Assembly: GCA_041686095.1 (NCBI GenBank)
Contig: JAWLEN010000002.1
Span: forward strand, 1 to 64,000
Length of the DNA stretch: 64,000 nt
Direction: 5' to 3'
Origin: WJMT01 sp041686095
Lineage (GTDB): Bacteria; Acidobacteriota; Aminicenantia; Aminicenantales; Aminicenantaceae
In this document: positions 17,766 to 25,413 of the stretch, piece after piece
Layout: each line of letters begins with the position of its first letter
Numbering within the stretch: position 1 is the stretch's first letter
Notes under the pieces: generated by a model
Databases searched by the model: none
The model's input: only the letters and a program-made list of their open reading frames with translations
Told to the model about the DNA's origin: nothing
Position numbers and translations under genes: made by a program

Positions 17766-18662
17766 ATGAAACTAAAAACATGGTTTGCAGAAACGAGACC
17801 TCAATTTCTGATTCTTTCTATAGTCCTGATATTTCTGGGGACCTGTATTGCCTGGTATGATAATTTTTTCAACGTCTGGCATGCTTTACTTGCCTTTGCC
17901 GGGCTGCTGCTGCTTCACATCAGCGTTAATGTTCTGAATGATTATTTTGACTACAGAAGCGGCATAGACCTGGAAGTGAAAAGAACCCCTTTTAGCGGGG
18001 GGAGCGGTGTCTTACCAGCAAGGTTACTGGCACCTAAAGCTGTTTTCAGGTTTGGTATGATTTGCTTTCTTCTTTCTGTTCCTATAGGTGTTTATTTTGT
18101 TATCACTAAGGGTTGGCTTCTTCTCCCTTTGCTTGTGATAGGGGCTGTTTGCGTGCTCATTTACACCACCCATTTGACCAAACTGGGCTGGCCGGAGTGG
18201 GCTCCTGGTCTTGGCTTGGGGGCTTTGCCTGTATTGGGTGCTTACTTTGTTCAAAGCGGCCGTTACACTTTACCGGCTGTAATAGCTTCCTTTCCGTCAT
18301 TTATCCTGGTCCATAACCTCCTGTTTTTAAATGAGTTTCCTGATGTGGAGGCAGATAGAAAAGGGGGAAGGAGAACCCTCCCCATTGTGCTGGGAAAAGC
18401 CAAAGCCAGCAGAGTTTATTCTGCTTTAACCATACTTGTTTATTTATGGATAATTGGCAGTGTCATTGCAGGTGTTATGCCCCTTTTTGCTTTGATAGCC
18501 TTGTTAACAATTCCTTTTGCCGTGAAAGCTATTAAGGGGGCTCTTAATTGTGAGGATGAAGCTAAACTGATTCCTGCTCTTGGGAGTAATGTTTTGGTTG
18601 TCTTGCTTACTCAGTTCCTTCTGGGCATTGGCTACCTCATAGCAGGGTTCCCTTTTATATAA
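17766..18662 (+). CDS. UbiA-family prenyltransferase (MenA-like)
   Basis: Integral membrane prenyltransferase that attaches an isoprenoid chain to an aromatic acceptor. The first Asp-rich motif is 'NVLNDYFDYRSGID' (around residues 57-70) and the second 'NEFPDVEADRKGGRR' (around 190-205), with about eight or nine hydrophobic helices between and after. The shape and the 'FSGGSGVLPA' stretch resemble the MenA (1,4-dihydroxy-2-naphthoate) branch, which would make menaquinone. No men genes are nearby, so other UbiA substrates remain possible. A polyprenyl diphosphate synthase at 44-45 kb could supply the side chain. Confidence 0.85.
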   Translation: MKLKTWFAETRPQFLILSIVLIFLGTCIAWYDNFFNVWHALLAFAGLLLLHISVNVLNDYFDYRSGIDLEVKRTPFSGGSGVLPARLLAPKAVFRFGMICFLLSVPIGVYFVITKGWLLLPLLVIGAVCVLIYTTHLTKLGWPEWAPGLGLGALPVLGAYFVQSGRYTLPAVIASFPSFILVHNLLFLNEFPDVEADRKGGRRTLPIVLGKAKASRVYSALTILVYLWIIGSVIAGVMPLFALIALLTIPFAVKAIKGALNCEDEAKLIPALGSNVLVVLLTQFLLGIGYLIAGFPFI

Positions 18663-18685
18663 TTTTATAGTGAAAGTTAAGGTCT

Positions 18686-19882
18686 TTATTTAAATTTATA
18701 TCCTTTTTTGGTAATAAGCTCAATACAGGCATCTACTGCCTCTGGATCATAAAGAATCCCTCTATTCTTTTTGATTTCTTCCAGGGTTTTCTTTTTGCCA
18801 AGGCCTGACCTGTAAGGTCTGGAGGAGGACATGGCTTCCACTACATCAGCTACTGCTAAAACTCTGGCTTCCCTTAATATCTGGCCTTTTTTTAGTCCAT
18901 TAGGATAGCCTGAACCATCCAATCTTTCATGATGTTGAAGCACTATTTCCGCCACAGGCCAGGGGAAGGCAATATTTTTTAATATTTCGTATCCCACTCT
19001 GGGGTGTATTTTTACCAACTCAAATTCTGTTTCTGTTAAGTGAGCGGGTTTGCTGAGTATTTCACTGGGTATAGATATTTTTCCGATATCGTGGATGGGG
19101 CCAGCCATACTGATGGCATCAATTTGGTCAGCGGGAAGTTCCATTTCTTTAGCAATGGCTCGGGCAAGGTCAGTCACTCTCAGTTGATGTCCTGCTGTGT
19201 AAGGATCTCTTTCTTCCACCATTAATTCTATAACTTGAATCGTTTCTCCCAGAGCACCGCGGAGTTTATTCAGGGTTTTTTTGAGTTCCTTCTCTGATGT
19301 TTTCTGTAAAATGCGGTTCCGCAGAGTTACAATACCGTAAGTTAGATCATCGGCTAATTCATTTAAAAGATCAATTTCTTCGTTATCAAAAGCATCCGGC
19401 TCTCTGGTACAGATATTCAATGCTCCAAATGTTTTTCCTTTATCCTTTAAGGGAAGAGCGATAGAAGAGGTATAACCTAGTTTTAGTGCTTGTTTTTGCC
19501 AGGAAGCATGGCTGGAGTTAGAAGTAATAATTTTCATAAGAGATGGTTTCCCGGTTCGAATGGCTTTTCCTGTGGGGTCTTGACCTTGCTTTGTATCCGC
19601 CCACGTTATATTCAATGTGTCAAGAGACCCCTCATCACATCCAGCCTGTGCCACAATTCGAACAGCTTTCTTTTTGTCTTTTTCAGCATAGCCTACCCAT
19701 GCCAGATGATATCCGCCGATTTTAACTATTATTTGGGATGTCCTGTCCAATAAATCTTGTTCGTTAGTCGCTGTTACCAGAGCCTTATTGCTTTTAGCCA
19801 GGGTTTTGAGTGCTCTTTCTTTGGCTTTTAGACTTTTCTCGATTTTTTTGATCTTGTCTTCAAGTGATTTTGTATTTTTCAT
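18686..19882 (-). CDS. GAF domain - HD-GYP domain protein
   Basis: Cytoplasmic signalling protein, predicted cyclic-di-GMP phosphodiesterase. An N-terminal coiled coil (about 1-45) is followed by a GAF sensor domain (about 45-195) and a C-terminal HD-GYP domain (about 215-395). The catalytic features are intact: 'HDIGKISIP', 'HHERLDGSGYP' and 'ADVVEAMSSSRPYR'. There is no receiver domain and no membrane segment. It converges on the UbiA gene with 23 bases between stops. The ligand of the GAF domain is unknown. Confidence 0.9.
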   Translation of the reverse strand: MKNTKSLEDKIKKIEKSLKAKERALKTLAKSNKALVTATNEQDLLDRTSQIIVKIGGYHLAWVGYAEKDKKKAVRIVAQAGCDEGSLDTLNITWADTKQGQDPTGKAIRTGKPSLMKIITSNSSHASWQKQALKLGYTSSIALPLKDKGKTFGALNICTREPDAFDNEEIDLLNELADDLTYGIVTLRNRILQKTSEKELKKTLNKLRGALGETIQVIELMVEERDPYTAGHQLRVTDLARAIAKEMELPADQIDAISMAGPIHDIGKISIPSEILSKPAHLTETEFELVKIHPRVGYEILKNIAFPWPVAEIVLQHHERLDGSGYPNGLKKGQILREARVLAVADVVEAMSSSRPYRSGLGKKKTLEEIKKNRGILYDPEAVDACIELITKKGYKFK

Positions 19883-20296
19883 TCTAGATACACTTCACCT
19901 CCCCAGCACTTAGTTGTCAAAGTTAATATAAAATTGAATTTTATTATTGTCAAGGAAACACAAAAGAGGATAGAAAAACTAAAAAGGGAAATGGTTGCCA
20001 AACTGTCAGGAATATTGGGACTGTGAAAAACCACATTTTATTATGAATCAAGCTTTTTATAATTCTGGTATTTTTCTGCAGTGCTCATCACTTCAAACTC
20101 AAATCTCCTTATGGGACAAAACAGGGATAAACTCAGGAAGAAAAGCGAACGGGGAAAGATTACAAGCATTCAAGTGAGAGCCTCTAAGTAAACTTGCAGG
20201 TCCGAACATTTACCATCATATTGTCATAGAATGAATTGAGAGGCAGGGTGTTCTCTTTTTTTTTGAAGAAGGAGACACAAGCTGGTGAATAGAAAA
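19883..20296. other. gene-poor spacer
   Basis: 414 bases between the HD-GYP gene start and tRNA-Val with no convincing gene. A TTG-started frame at 19995-20177 begins LPNCQEYWDCEK-like, loosely recalling Cys-Trp 'two-CW' proteins, but has no ribosome site and drifts into unconserved sequence. It could be a decayed remnant. No repeats of the two families found elsewhere are seen here. Confidence 0.4.
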
Positions 20297-20371
20297 TGGT
20301 GGGCGATGCAGGATTTGAACCTGCGACTTCTACCGTGTGAAGGTAGCACTCTTCCGCTGAGTTAATCGCCC
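20297..20371 (-). tRNA. tRNA-Val (anticodon CAC)
   Basis: A complete cloverleaf on the minus strand: acceptor GGGCGAT pairs with ATCGCCC, the D stem and loop are standard, the anticodon stem CTACC/GGTAG encloses TTCACAC (anticodon CAC, codon GUG), and the T arm has GTTCAAATC. The discriminator is A and CCA is encoded (20297-20299). 75 bases including CCA. Confidence 0.97.
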
Positions 20372-20420
20372 AGGTTCTATTAATTTTAGATAAATCCGCT
20401 TGCTTGTCAATCCCTTTGAT

Positions 20421-20495
20421 GGGGACAGTTCTTTTTATATGGAACTGTCCCCTGTGTTTGCCTGTGTTTCGGCGGTTCTCAAAAAAGGAGAACCG
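20421..20495. repeat. REP-like pair of perfect hairpins
   Basis: Two inverted repeats: GGGGACAGTTC/GAACTGTCCCC (20421-20431 and 20442-20452) and CGGTTCTC/GAGAACCG (20473-20480 and 20488-20495). They are separated by a tandem 10-base repeat CCTGTGTTTG/CCTGTGTTTC. The related GGGAC-GTTC cores and paired arrangement resemble REP elements mobilised by RAYT transposases. The pair lies between trpB2 and tRNA-Val and could also act as a 3'-end structure for trpB2. No transposase is in the window. Confidence 0.65.
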
Positions 20496-20527
20496 TCCCT
20501 GTTTTTTCCTCGTTTATTCTGGCTTTT

Positions 20528-21802
20528 TTATCGATCGTAAGCGTTGATGTCCAGAAATCCGTGTCCTGAAAGATTGAACAATATGACTCTTTGCTGGTCC
20601 TTTTCTCTGGCTTCTACGGCCTCATCAATGGCAGCGGCTACCGCGTGTGAGGATTCAGGTGCGGGAAGGATTCCTTCTGTTTTTAGGAACAATTTGGCAG
20701 AGTCAAATATTTTGGTCTGCTTGTAGGCTCTGGGTTCAATGATTCCTTTTTTCGCCAGATGGCTCACCAGGGGAGCCATGCCGTGGTACCGCAGGCCTCC
20801 GGCATGAATAGGAGGCGGGATAAAATCCATGCCCAGAGTGTACATGTAGAGAAGGGGAGTCATGCCCACGCTGTCCCCATGATCGTACTTCAAGTTTCCT
20901 TGAGTGAGAGTGGGGCAGACTTTGGGTTCGACAGCTATGAATTTGATTTCTTTGCTTTCCAAAATCCGTTTTCTGACAAAAGGAAAAGCCAGTCCCGCAT
21001 AATTGGAACCTCCACCCACACATCCGATAATCGTATCAGGTTCTGCTCCCAGTTCCTGCATCTGTTTGTCAGCTTCTTGTCCGATCACACTCTGGTGTAT
21101 CATCACGCTGTCCAGAACAGATCCCAGAGAATATTTGGCTGTATCGTCTTTGACAGCCATTTCCACAGCTTCGGAGATGGCGATTCCCAGGCTTCCTGGA
21201 TGGTCCTTATCTTGAGCGAAAAATTTTCTTCCTGCTTCTGTCTGATCACTGGGGCTTTCCTGCACGTTCCCTCCGAACATTTCCATCATGATCCGCCGGC
21301 CTGGTTTTTGCCTAAAGCTGATTCGAACCATGAAGACTTTGACTTCAAGGCCAAAAAGATTTCCGGCATGGGAAAGGGCTGATCCCCACTGACCTGCTCC
21401 GGTCTCAGTGGTCAAAGTCTCCACACCTTCTTGAGCCGCCAAATAAGCCTGGGCAATAGCGGTATTGCTTTTGTGGCTTCCAGTGGGTCCCACTCCTTCA
21501 TACTTGTAAAAAATATGAGCGGGTGTGTCCAGATGTTTTTTAAGCTCAGAAGCATAGACCAGAGGAGTCGGCCTGTACACGGCATAGGCTTCCTGAACTT
21601 TTTCTGGAATAGGGATGTATCTTTCCATTGAGCCTTCTTGCTGAATAAAGCCCATGGGGAATATCGGTGAAAGGTCCTCAGGTTTGAGAGGCTCTTTGGT
21701 TTGGGGGTTTAAGGGTGGTTTGGGCAGGTCCTTAAGGTCCGCCTTTATGTTATAGAATTTTTTGGGAAGAAATTGTTCTTTTCTGGATGCATATCTTTTC
21801 AT
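20528..21802 (-). CDS. trpB: tryptophan synthase beta-like protein TrpB2
   Basis: Pyridoxal-phosphate enzyme that condenses indole with serine to give tryptophan. It is of the stand-alone TrpB2 type: it has the long N-terminal extension ('KPPLNPQTKEPLKPEDL') and an insertion-rich C terminus, and no trpA is present. The PLP lysine is K111 in 'GPTGSHKSN', and the phosphate-binding GGGSN is present. The start is the ATG at 21802, seven bases after AAAGGAG; a TTG six bases upstream is less likely. It is monocistronic, with a consensus promoter, a Trp-rich leader peptide and a terminator-like hairpin upstream, so tryptophan supply appears to control it by attenuation. That regulation supports a real role in tryptophan synthesis or indole salvage. 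Confidence 0.92.
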   Translation of the reverse strand: MKRYASRKEQFLPKKFYNIKADLKDLPKPPLNPQTKEPLKPEDLSPIFPMGFIQQEGSMERYIPIPEKVQEAYAVYRPTPLVYASELKKHLDTPAHIFYKYEGVGPTGSHKSNTAIAQAYLAAQEGVETLTTETGAGQWGSALSHAGNLFGLEVKVFMVRISFRQKPGRRIMMEMFGGNVQESPSDQTEAGRKFFAQDKDHPGSLGIAISEAVEMAVKDDTAKYSLGSVLDSVMIHQSVIGQEADKQMQELGAEPDTIIGCVGGGSNYAGLAFPFVRKRILESKEIKFIAVEPKVCPTLTQGNLKYDHGDSVGMTPLLYMYTLGMDFIPPPIHAGGLRYHGMAPLVSHLAKKGIIEPRAYKQTKIFDSAKLFLKTEGILPAPESSHAVAAAIDEAVEAREKDQQRVILFNLSGHGFLDINAYDR

Positions 21803-21860
21803 AATCAATCTCCTTTAATAGATCTTGAATCAATGGATTCAATAAAGTTAAATTAAATGG

Positions 21861-21913
21861 AAAAAACAAAGGGGTTGGGTGGTGTTGGTTCTAGGCGGAA
21901 GGGCCCGCCCACC
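21861..21913 (-). terminator. attenuator hairpin and U-tract ahead of trpB2
   Basis: On the minus strand a GC-rich stretch can fold as GGTGGG (21913-21908) with CCCAACC (one bulged A) directly before TTTGTTTTTT (21870-21861), an intrinsic-terminator layout. An alternative internal hairpin GGCGG/CCGCC, and pairing of GTTCT with AGAAC further out, offer competing folds. The 5' arm overlaps the two Trp codons of the leader peptide, so a stalled ribosome would block it. The pairings were made by hand; their relative stability is not computed. Confidence 0.6.
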
Positions 21914-21971
21914 AGAAAAGAACAGAGAAACTGTGTGATTTTTGATTTTTTTCAGTCTCTCTTTTAAACAT
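21891..21971 (-). CDS. trp leader peptide with tandem Trp codons
   Basis: A 26-codon frame from ATG at 21971 to TAG at 21893-21891, product MFKRETEKNQKSHSFSVLFW followed by WAGPSA, so two adjacent Trp codons (21914-21909) fall at positions 20-21. The ATG lies eight bases past the -10 box, so the peptide would be translated from a leaderless or nearly leaderless RNA; no ribosome site is possible. It sits between a perfect promoter and trpB2 and overlaps a GC-rich hairpin followed by a U-tract, the architecture of trp operon attenuators. Tandem Trp codons are rare by chance, which makes the assignment strong despite the small size. Confidence 0.75.
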   Translation of the reverse strand: MFKRETEKNQKSHSFSVLFWWAGPSA

Positions 21972-21979
21972 AGAGAGAG

Positions 21980-22008
21980 ATTATAGAGATTGAACTTCAG
22001 CGTGTCAA
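21980..22008 (-). promoter_or_regulatory. consensus promoter of the trpB2 leader
   Basis: Exact TTGACA (22008-22003) and exact TATAAT (21985-21980) with the ideal 17-base spacer on the minus strand. The transcript should start near 21973, giving a leader of about 170 bases before the trpB2 ATG. Confidence 0.85.
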
Positions 22009-22160
22009 CAATAAATAATAAAAATTTTTAGTTTTTATAAGAGGGACTATTTCCTGTTTTTCAGGACAATAAGTTCATGAAATAAGATTTTCAGCGCTTC
22101 TTTTTCTTAGATTCGAAAGATTGTTCGTGCCTTAAAAATGCGTTTTATTTTATAATGAAA

Positions 22161-22193
22161 ACATCGCCATTTTTTTATGAATAGTTCAGGTTA
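22161..22193 (+). repeat. partial copy of the ATTCAT palindromic repeat family
   Basis: Thirty-three bases matching the end of the elements at 39281-39387 and 43890-43997 with one mismatch (ATCGCCATTTTTTTATGAAT then AG T/G TCAGGTTA). It lies upstream of the uracil-DNA glycosylase gene. Only the terminal third of the element is present. Confidence 0.7.
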
Positions 22194-22283
22194 AATTTTC
22201 TTATTGAATATTTTTGTATATTATATATAAAGCCTGCCTCGGGCGCGCCTGGAAGTCGATAAAAAGGACTGATTTAAAGTCAA

Positions 22284-22745
22284 ATGGATATACATGATCT
22301 AGCGATATGCCGAAAGTACCGATTTGTTGAAGGAGAAGGACCTCTGGATGCAGATGTGATGCTTATAGGTCAGAATCCAGGTAAAGAAGAAGACAGGACC
22401 GGAAGACCATTTGTGGGCAGAGCCGGAATCTATCTTAACAAAGTCCTTAAGAAGAACGGAATCAATAGAGAGGAGATATATATCACCAGTGTGGTGAAAT
22501 GCAGAACTCCTCATAACCGAAAGCCAAATCAAAAGGAGATTGAAACCTCTATACCCTACTTGATAGAACAAATAAAAAAAATAGATCCAAAAATTATTGT
22601 GCTTATGGGGAAAGTGGCCTGGAACACACCCAGACAGGATGACAGAGAATATATAGAGACTTATCATCCTGCAGCAGCTATGAGGTTTCCTAAAATAAGA
22701 AAAAAATTTGAGGCTGATTTCAAAAAATTGAGAAAAAAGCTATGA
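22284..22745 (+). CDS. divergent family-4-like uracil-DNA glycosylase
   Basis: DNA repair glycosylase superfamily member. The core matches family 4: 'EEDRTGRPFVGRAG', 'VVKCRTPHNRKP' and the C-terminal 'YHPAAAMR' (128-134). It departs from the family in three ways. The first active-site motif is GQNPG (29-33) where family 4 has GE(A/G)PG. Only C9 and C73 remain of the four iron-sulfur ligands, since the cysteine expected after 'KEIET' is Ser. The protein is short at 153 residues. It may therefore lack the 4Fe-4S cluster or have altered activity. A weak AAAGGAC lies about 16 bases before the ATG, so the start is not certain. The DHH phosphoesterase gene follows after 39 bases. Confidence 0.8.
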   Translation: MDIHDLAICRKYRFVEGEGPLDADVMLIGQNPGKEEDRTGRPFVGRAGIYLNKVLKKNGINREEIYITSVVKCRTPHNRKPNQKEIETSIPYLIEQIKKIDPKIIVLMGKVAWNTPRQDDREYIETYHPAAAMRFPKIRKKFEADFKKLRKKL

Positions 22746-22784
22746 TAAAGATATATAAAAATATGATTTTGAGGCATTAACTCC

Positions 22785-23816
22785 ATGGAAAAACTGTTCA
22801 AAGTTCTAAACAAGACTCAGCCAGTGGCTGTGATTGTTCACAATAATCCAGACCCTGATGCCTTAGCCTGTGCATTTGGGCTCCGCACTATTCTGAAAAA
22901 CAAAGGCTATAAAAAGGTTAAGATCTATTATGACGGTTTAATAGGGAGAGCTGAAAATCAAGCTATGATCAAACATTTGAACATCCCTTTATTCAAGACA
23001 AAAAATATGACTTCTCCGGAGAGCCGACAATTTATTCTGGTTGACTGCCAGCCTTTCTCAGGAAATGTGACCCTTCCTCCTAAGGCAAACTGTGTGGGAG
23101 CTATTGACCATCATCCAAAACAGAAAAAAACATCCCAGCTTCCTTTTTTAGATGTTCGACCTGAGTACGGCGCGGGCTCGACTATAATCTTTGAGTATTT
23201 TAAATCTCTTGATATGACCATACCTCGGGATACTGCCACGGCGCTTTTCCATGCTGTGTTTAGTGAAACAGAGGGACTGGGGAGAGAAGGAAGTCCCGCG
23301 GATAGAAAAGCTTATCTGGAACTTCTTCCTCTTATAAGCTTCAGCCAACTGTCTAAAATCCAGTTTCCTGCGTTGTCTAAGGAATTTGCAGCCCGTCTTT
23401 CTGATGTTCTGCTCAATACATTCTACTACAAAAACTTCTGTTGGGTGGTTCTGGATCAACTGCCTTATCCTGATTTTGTGGCTGAGATGGCTGATTTCTT
23501 ATTGAGAATTAAGAATATATCCTGGTCTTTGTGCGTGGGCACTTTTAAGAATCTGGTCTATATCTCTGTTCGCACCTCAAACATTCAGGCTAACGCTTCT
23601 GAAATCATCCAAAAAATAATTCCTAGTTTTGGGACATCAGGGGGTCATGACATGGTTGCCGGGGCTCAAATCAAAATGGACGGCAGAAGAAAAAAAAATA
23701 TAAGCTCTCTTAAAAAAGATATTGTTAAAAAGATGCTCAAGGAGCTCAACCACCAAAAGGTGAGAAATGTCTACCGATTGGTGAATGATGAAGAATATCC
23801 TCTTTTTGAAAAATAG
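22785..23816 (+). CDS. DHH/DHHA1 phosphoesterase (NrnA/RecJ-like)
   Basis: Metal-dependent phosphoesterase of the DHH superfamily, probably acting on nanoRNA, pAp or a cyclic-dinucleotide product. The N-terminal domain has 'NPDPDALACAFGL' (the usual leading His is Asn: HNNPDPD), 'VDCQ' and the name motif 'IDHHP'. The C-terminal DHHA1 domain has 'GTSGGHDMVAGAQ'. The length of 343 residues matches NrnA. It lies between the glycosylase and the site-2 protease genes in one direction with short gaps. Oligoribonuclease-type activity is the best guess; the substrate cannot be told from sequence. Confidence 0.87.
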   Translation: MEKLFKVLNKTQPVAVIVHNNPDPDALACAFGLRTILKNKGYKKVKIYYDGLIGRAENQAMIKHLNIPLFKTKNMTSPESRQFILVDCQPFSGNVTLPPKANCVGAIDHHPKQKKTSQLPFLDVRPEYGAGSTIIFEYFKSLDMTIPRDTATALFHAVFSETEGLGREGSPADRKAYLELLPLISFSQLSKIQFPALSKEFAARLSDVLLNTFYYKNFCWVVLDQLPYPDFVAEMADFLLRIKNISWSLCVGTFKNLVYISVRTSNIQANASEIIQKIIPSFGTSGGHDMVAGAQIKMDGRRKKNISSLKKDIVKKMLKELNHQKVRNVYRLVNDEEYPLFEK

Positions 23817-23857
23817 TTTCAAGAGGGTAAACAGGGAAAAATGATTGGAGGAAAACC

Positions 23858-24985
23858 ATGTTTGGTAAAGGAATTAAATTAATAAAACTCTTTGGTTTTG
23901 AGGTCAAGATCGATTTTAGCTGGCTTTTACTGGGACTCCTTATCACCTGGACTTTAGCTCAAGGACTGTTTCCCCATTTTTATGAAGGGCTTTCGACAAC
24001 CACTTATTGGTTGATGGGGGTGGCTGGAGCATTGGGCTTGTTGGTATCTATAGTTTTCCATGAGCTCTGGCATTCTTTGATTGCCAGAAAGTTTGGTCTG
24101 CCAATGAAAGGGATCACTTTATTTATATTCGGTGGAGTGGCAGAAATGACTGAAGAGCCCCCCAGCCCTAAAGCTGAGTTTTTCATGGCTGTGGCCGGGC
24201 CTGTTTCCAGTGTGGTATTGGGATTAGGATTTTTTGGAGTCACCTTTTTAGGTGAGTCCATTGGATGGCCCCAGTCAGTCACAGGCGTATTTAACTACTT
24301 GGCTATTTTGAACTTAATACTAGCGGGATTCAACCTCATTCCTGCTTTTCCTTTGGACGGAGGACGAGTGCTTCGCTCTATTTTATGGGGATGGAAGGAT
24401 GATCTCAGGTGGGCGACTCAGCTCTCTTCTAAGATAGGGGGAGCGTTTGGTATCGCTCTTATCATTTTTGGAGTGATTGAAGTCATCATGGGAAATTTTA
24501 TTGGGGGGATATGGATGGCTCTTATTGGAATGTTCATCAGAGGAGCTTCCCAAACAGCTTACCAACAGATGCTTTTGCGGCGGTCTTTGGAAGGGGAGAA
24601 AGTGAGGAGATTCATGAAATCCAATCCAGTCACAGTCTCTTCTTCCCTCTCTGTTGAGGACTTGGTGGAAGATTACATATACAAACATCACTACAAAATG
24701 TACCCAGTAGTGGATGATGAGAAGCTGACCGGATGTGTCACCATCAATCAAGTTAAAGAAATCCCCAAAGAGGAGAGAGATCAACATAAGGTGGAAGAAC
24801 TGGTTCAGTCATGCTCAGAAAAAAACACCATCAGCCCGGATGAGGATGCCATGGAAGCGCTCTCGACCATGAAGAAAAACCATACCAGCCGGCTCATGGT
24901 GGTTGACAATGGTAAATTAGTGGGTGTGATTTCATTAAAGGATATGATGGGATTCCTTTCTCTTAAGATTGACTTAGGAGATTAA
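23858..24985 (+). CDS. site-2 protease (M50) with tandem CBS domains
   Basis: Intramembrane zinc metalloprotease of the Rip3/FtsH-independent M50B type with a regulatory C terminus. H68, E69 and H72 form the HExxH motif (FHELWHS), and D167 in 'FPLDGGRVLRS' is the third ligand. Six or so membrane segments span residues 20-235. Two CBS domains (about 255-370, 'FMKSNPVTV' and 'CSEKNTISPDEDAMEALSTM') likely bind adenine nucleotides and gate the protease. No PDZ domain is present. The ribosome site GGAGG precedes the ATG. A small coiled-coil gene follows after 37 bases. The substrate is unknown. Confidence 0.92.
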   Translation: MFGKGIKLIKLFGFEVKIDFSWLLLGLLITWTLAQGLFPHFYEGLSTTTYWLMGVAGALGLLVSIVFHELWHSLIARKFGLPMKGITLFIFGGVAEMTEEPPSPKAEFFMAVAGPVSSVVLGLGFFGVTFLGESIGWPQSVTGVFNYLAILNLILAGFNLIPAFPLDGGRVLRSILWGWKDDLRWATQLSSKIGGAFGIALIIFGVIEVIMGNFIGGIWMALIGMFIRGASQTAYQQMLLRRSLEGEKVRRFMKSNPVTVSSSLSVEDLVEDYIYKHHYKMYPVVDDEKLTGCVTINQVKEIPKEERDQHKVEELVQSCSEKNTISPDEDAMEALSTMKKNHTSRLMVVDNGKLVGVISLKDMMGFLSLKIDLGD

Positions 24986-25022
24986 CCCATCACAAATAGG
25001 CAACCTAAGAGGAGGTAAAATT

Positions 25023-25316
25023 ATGAGGAAAAAAGAAGCTTATCAAGAAAAAATGGATGCTCAAATGAAAATATTGAATGCCAAAATAGAAGAGCTTAAT
25101 GCCAAGGCACAAAAAGCTCAAGCTGAAGCGAAAATCAAATACAATAAAAACTTAGAAGATTTAAGGATGAAACGGGATGCTTTAAAATCCAAGCTCCAAG
25201 AGATGAAAGGAGCCGGGGAAAAAGCAAGCAAGGAACTCAAAACCGGGATTCAAAATGCCCTGGATGATTTAACAACAGCCGTGGACAAAGCTTTTAAAAG
25301 AATAAAAGAGGAGTGA
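25023..25316 (+). CDS. small coiled-coil protein (sll1863-like stress family)
   Basis: A 97-residue, highly charged, almost wholly helical protein (Ala/Lys/Glu-rich heptads across residues 1-75) with no membrane segment or signal. It resembles the sll1863-type stress-response/phasin-like small proteins seen in many bacteria ('KIKYNKNLEDLRMKRDALKS'). A good ribosome site (AGAGGAGGT) precedes the ATG. Its position directly after the CBS-regulated site-2 protease suggests co-expression. No function is established. Confidence 0.75.
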   Translation: MRKKEAYQEKMDAQMKILNAKIEELNAKAQKAQAEAKIKYNKNLEDLRMKRDALKSKLQEMKGAGEKASKELKTGIQNALDDLTTAVDKAFKRIKEE

Positions 25317-25413
25317 CACCACTAAAAGTATTGAAATAAAGTAAGAATCCTTTGATTATTAAGCCTCTTAAGGCATCTGTTTTTTCATATAAGAAGGGGA
25401 ATTGATATGGGCT

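Noticed and set aside
19995..20177. 60-codon frame beginning like a Cys/Trp-rich two-CW protein
   Set aside because: TTG start without ribosome site, and only the first dozen residues look meaningful; possibly a remnant, not annotated as a gene.
20759..21382. Long 207-codon frame antisense to trpB2
   Set aside because: It lies wholly inside the well-supported trpB2 gene, has no family features and no ribosome site; it mirrors the codon use of trpB2.
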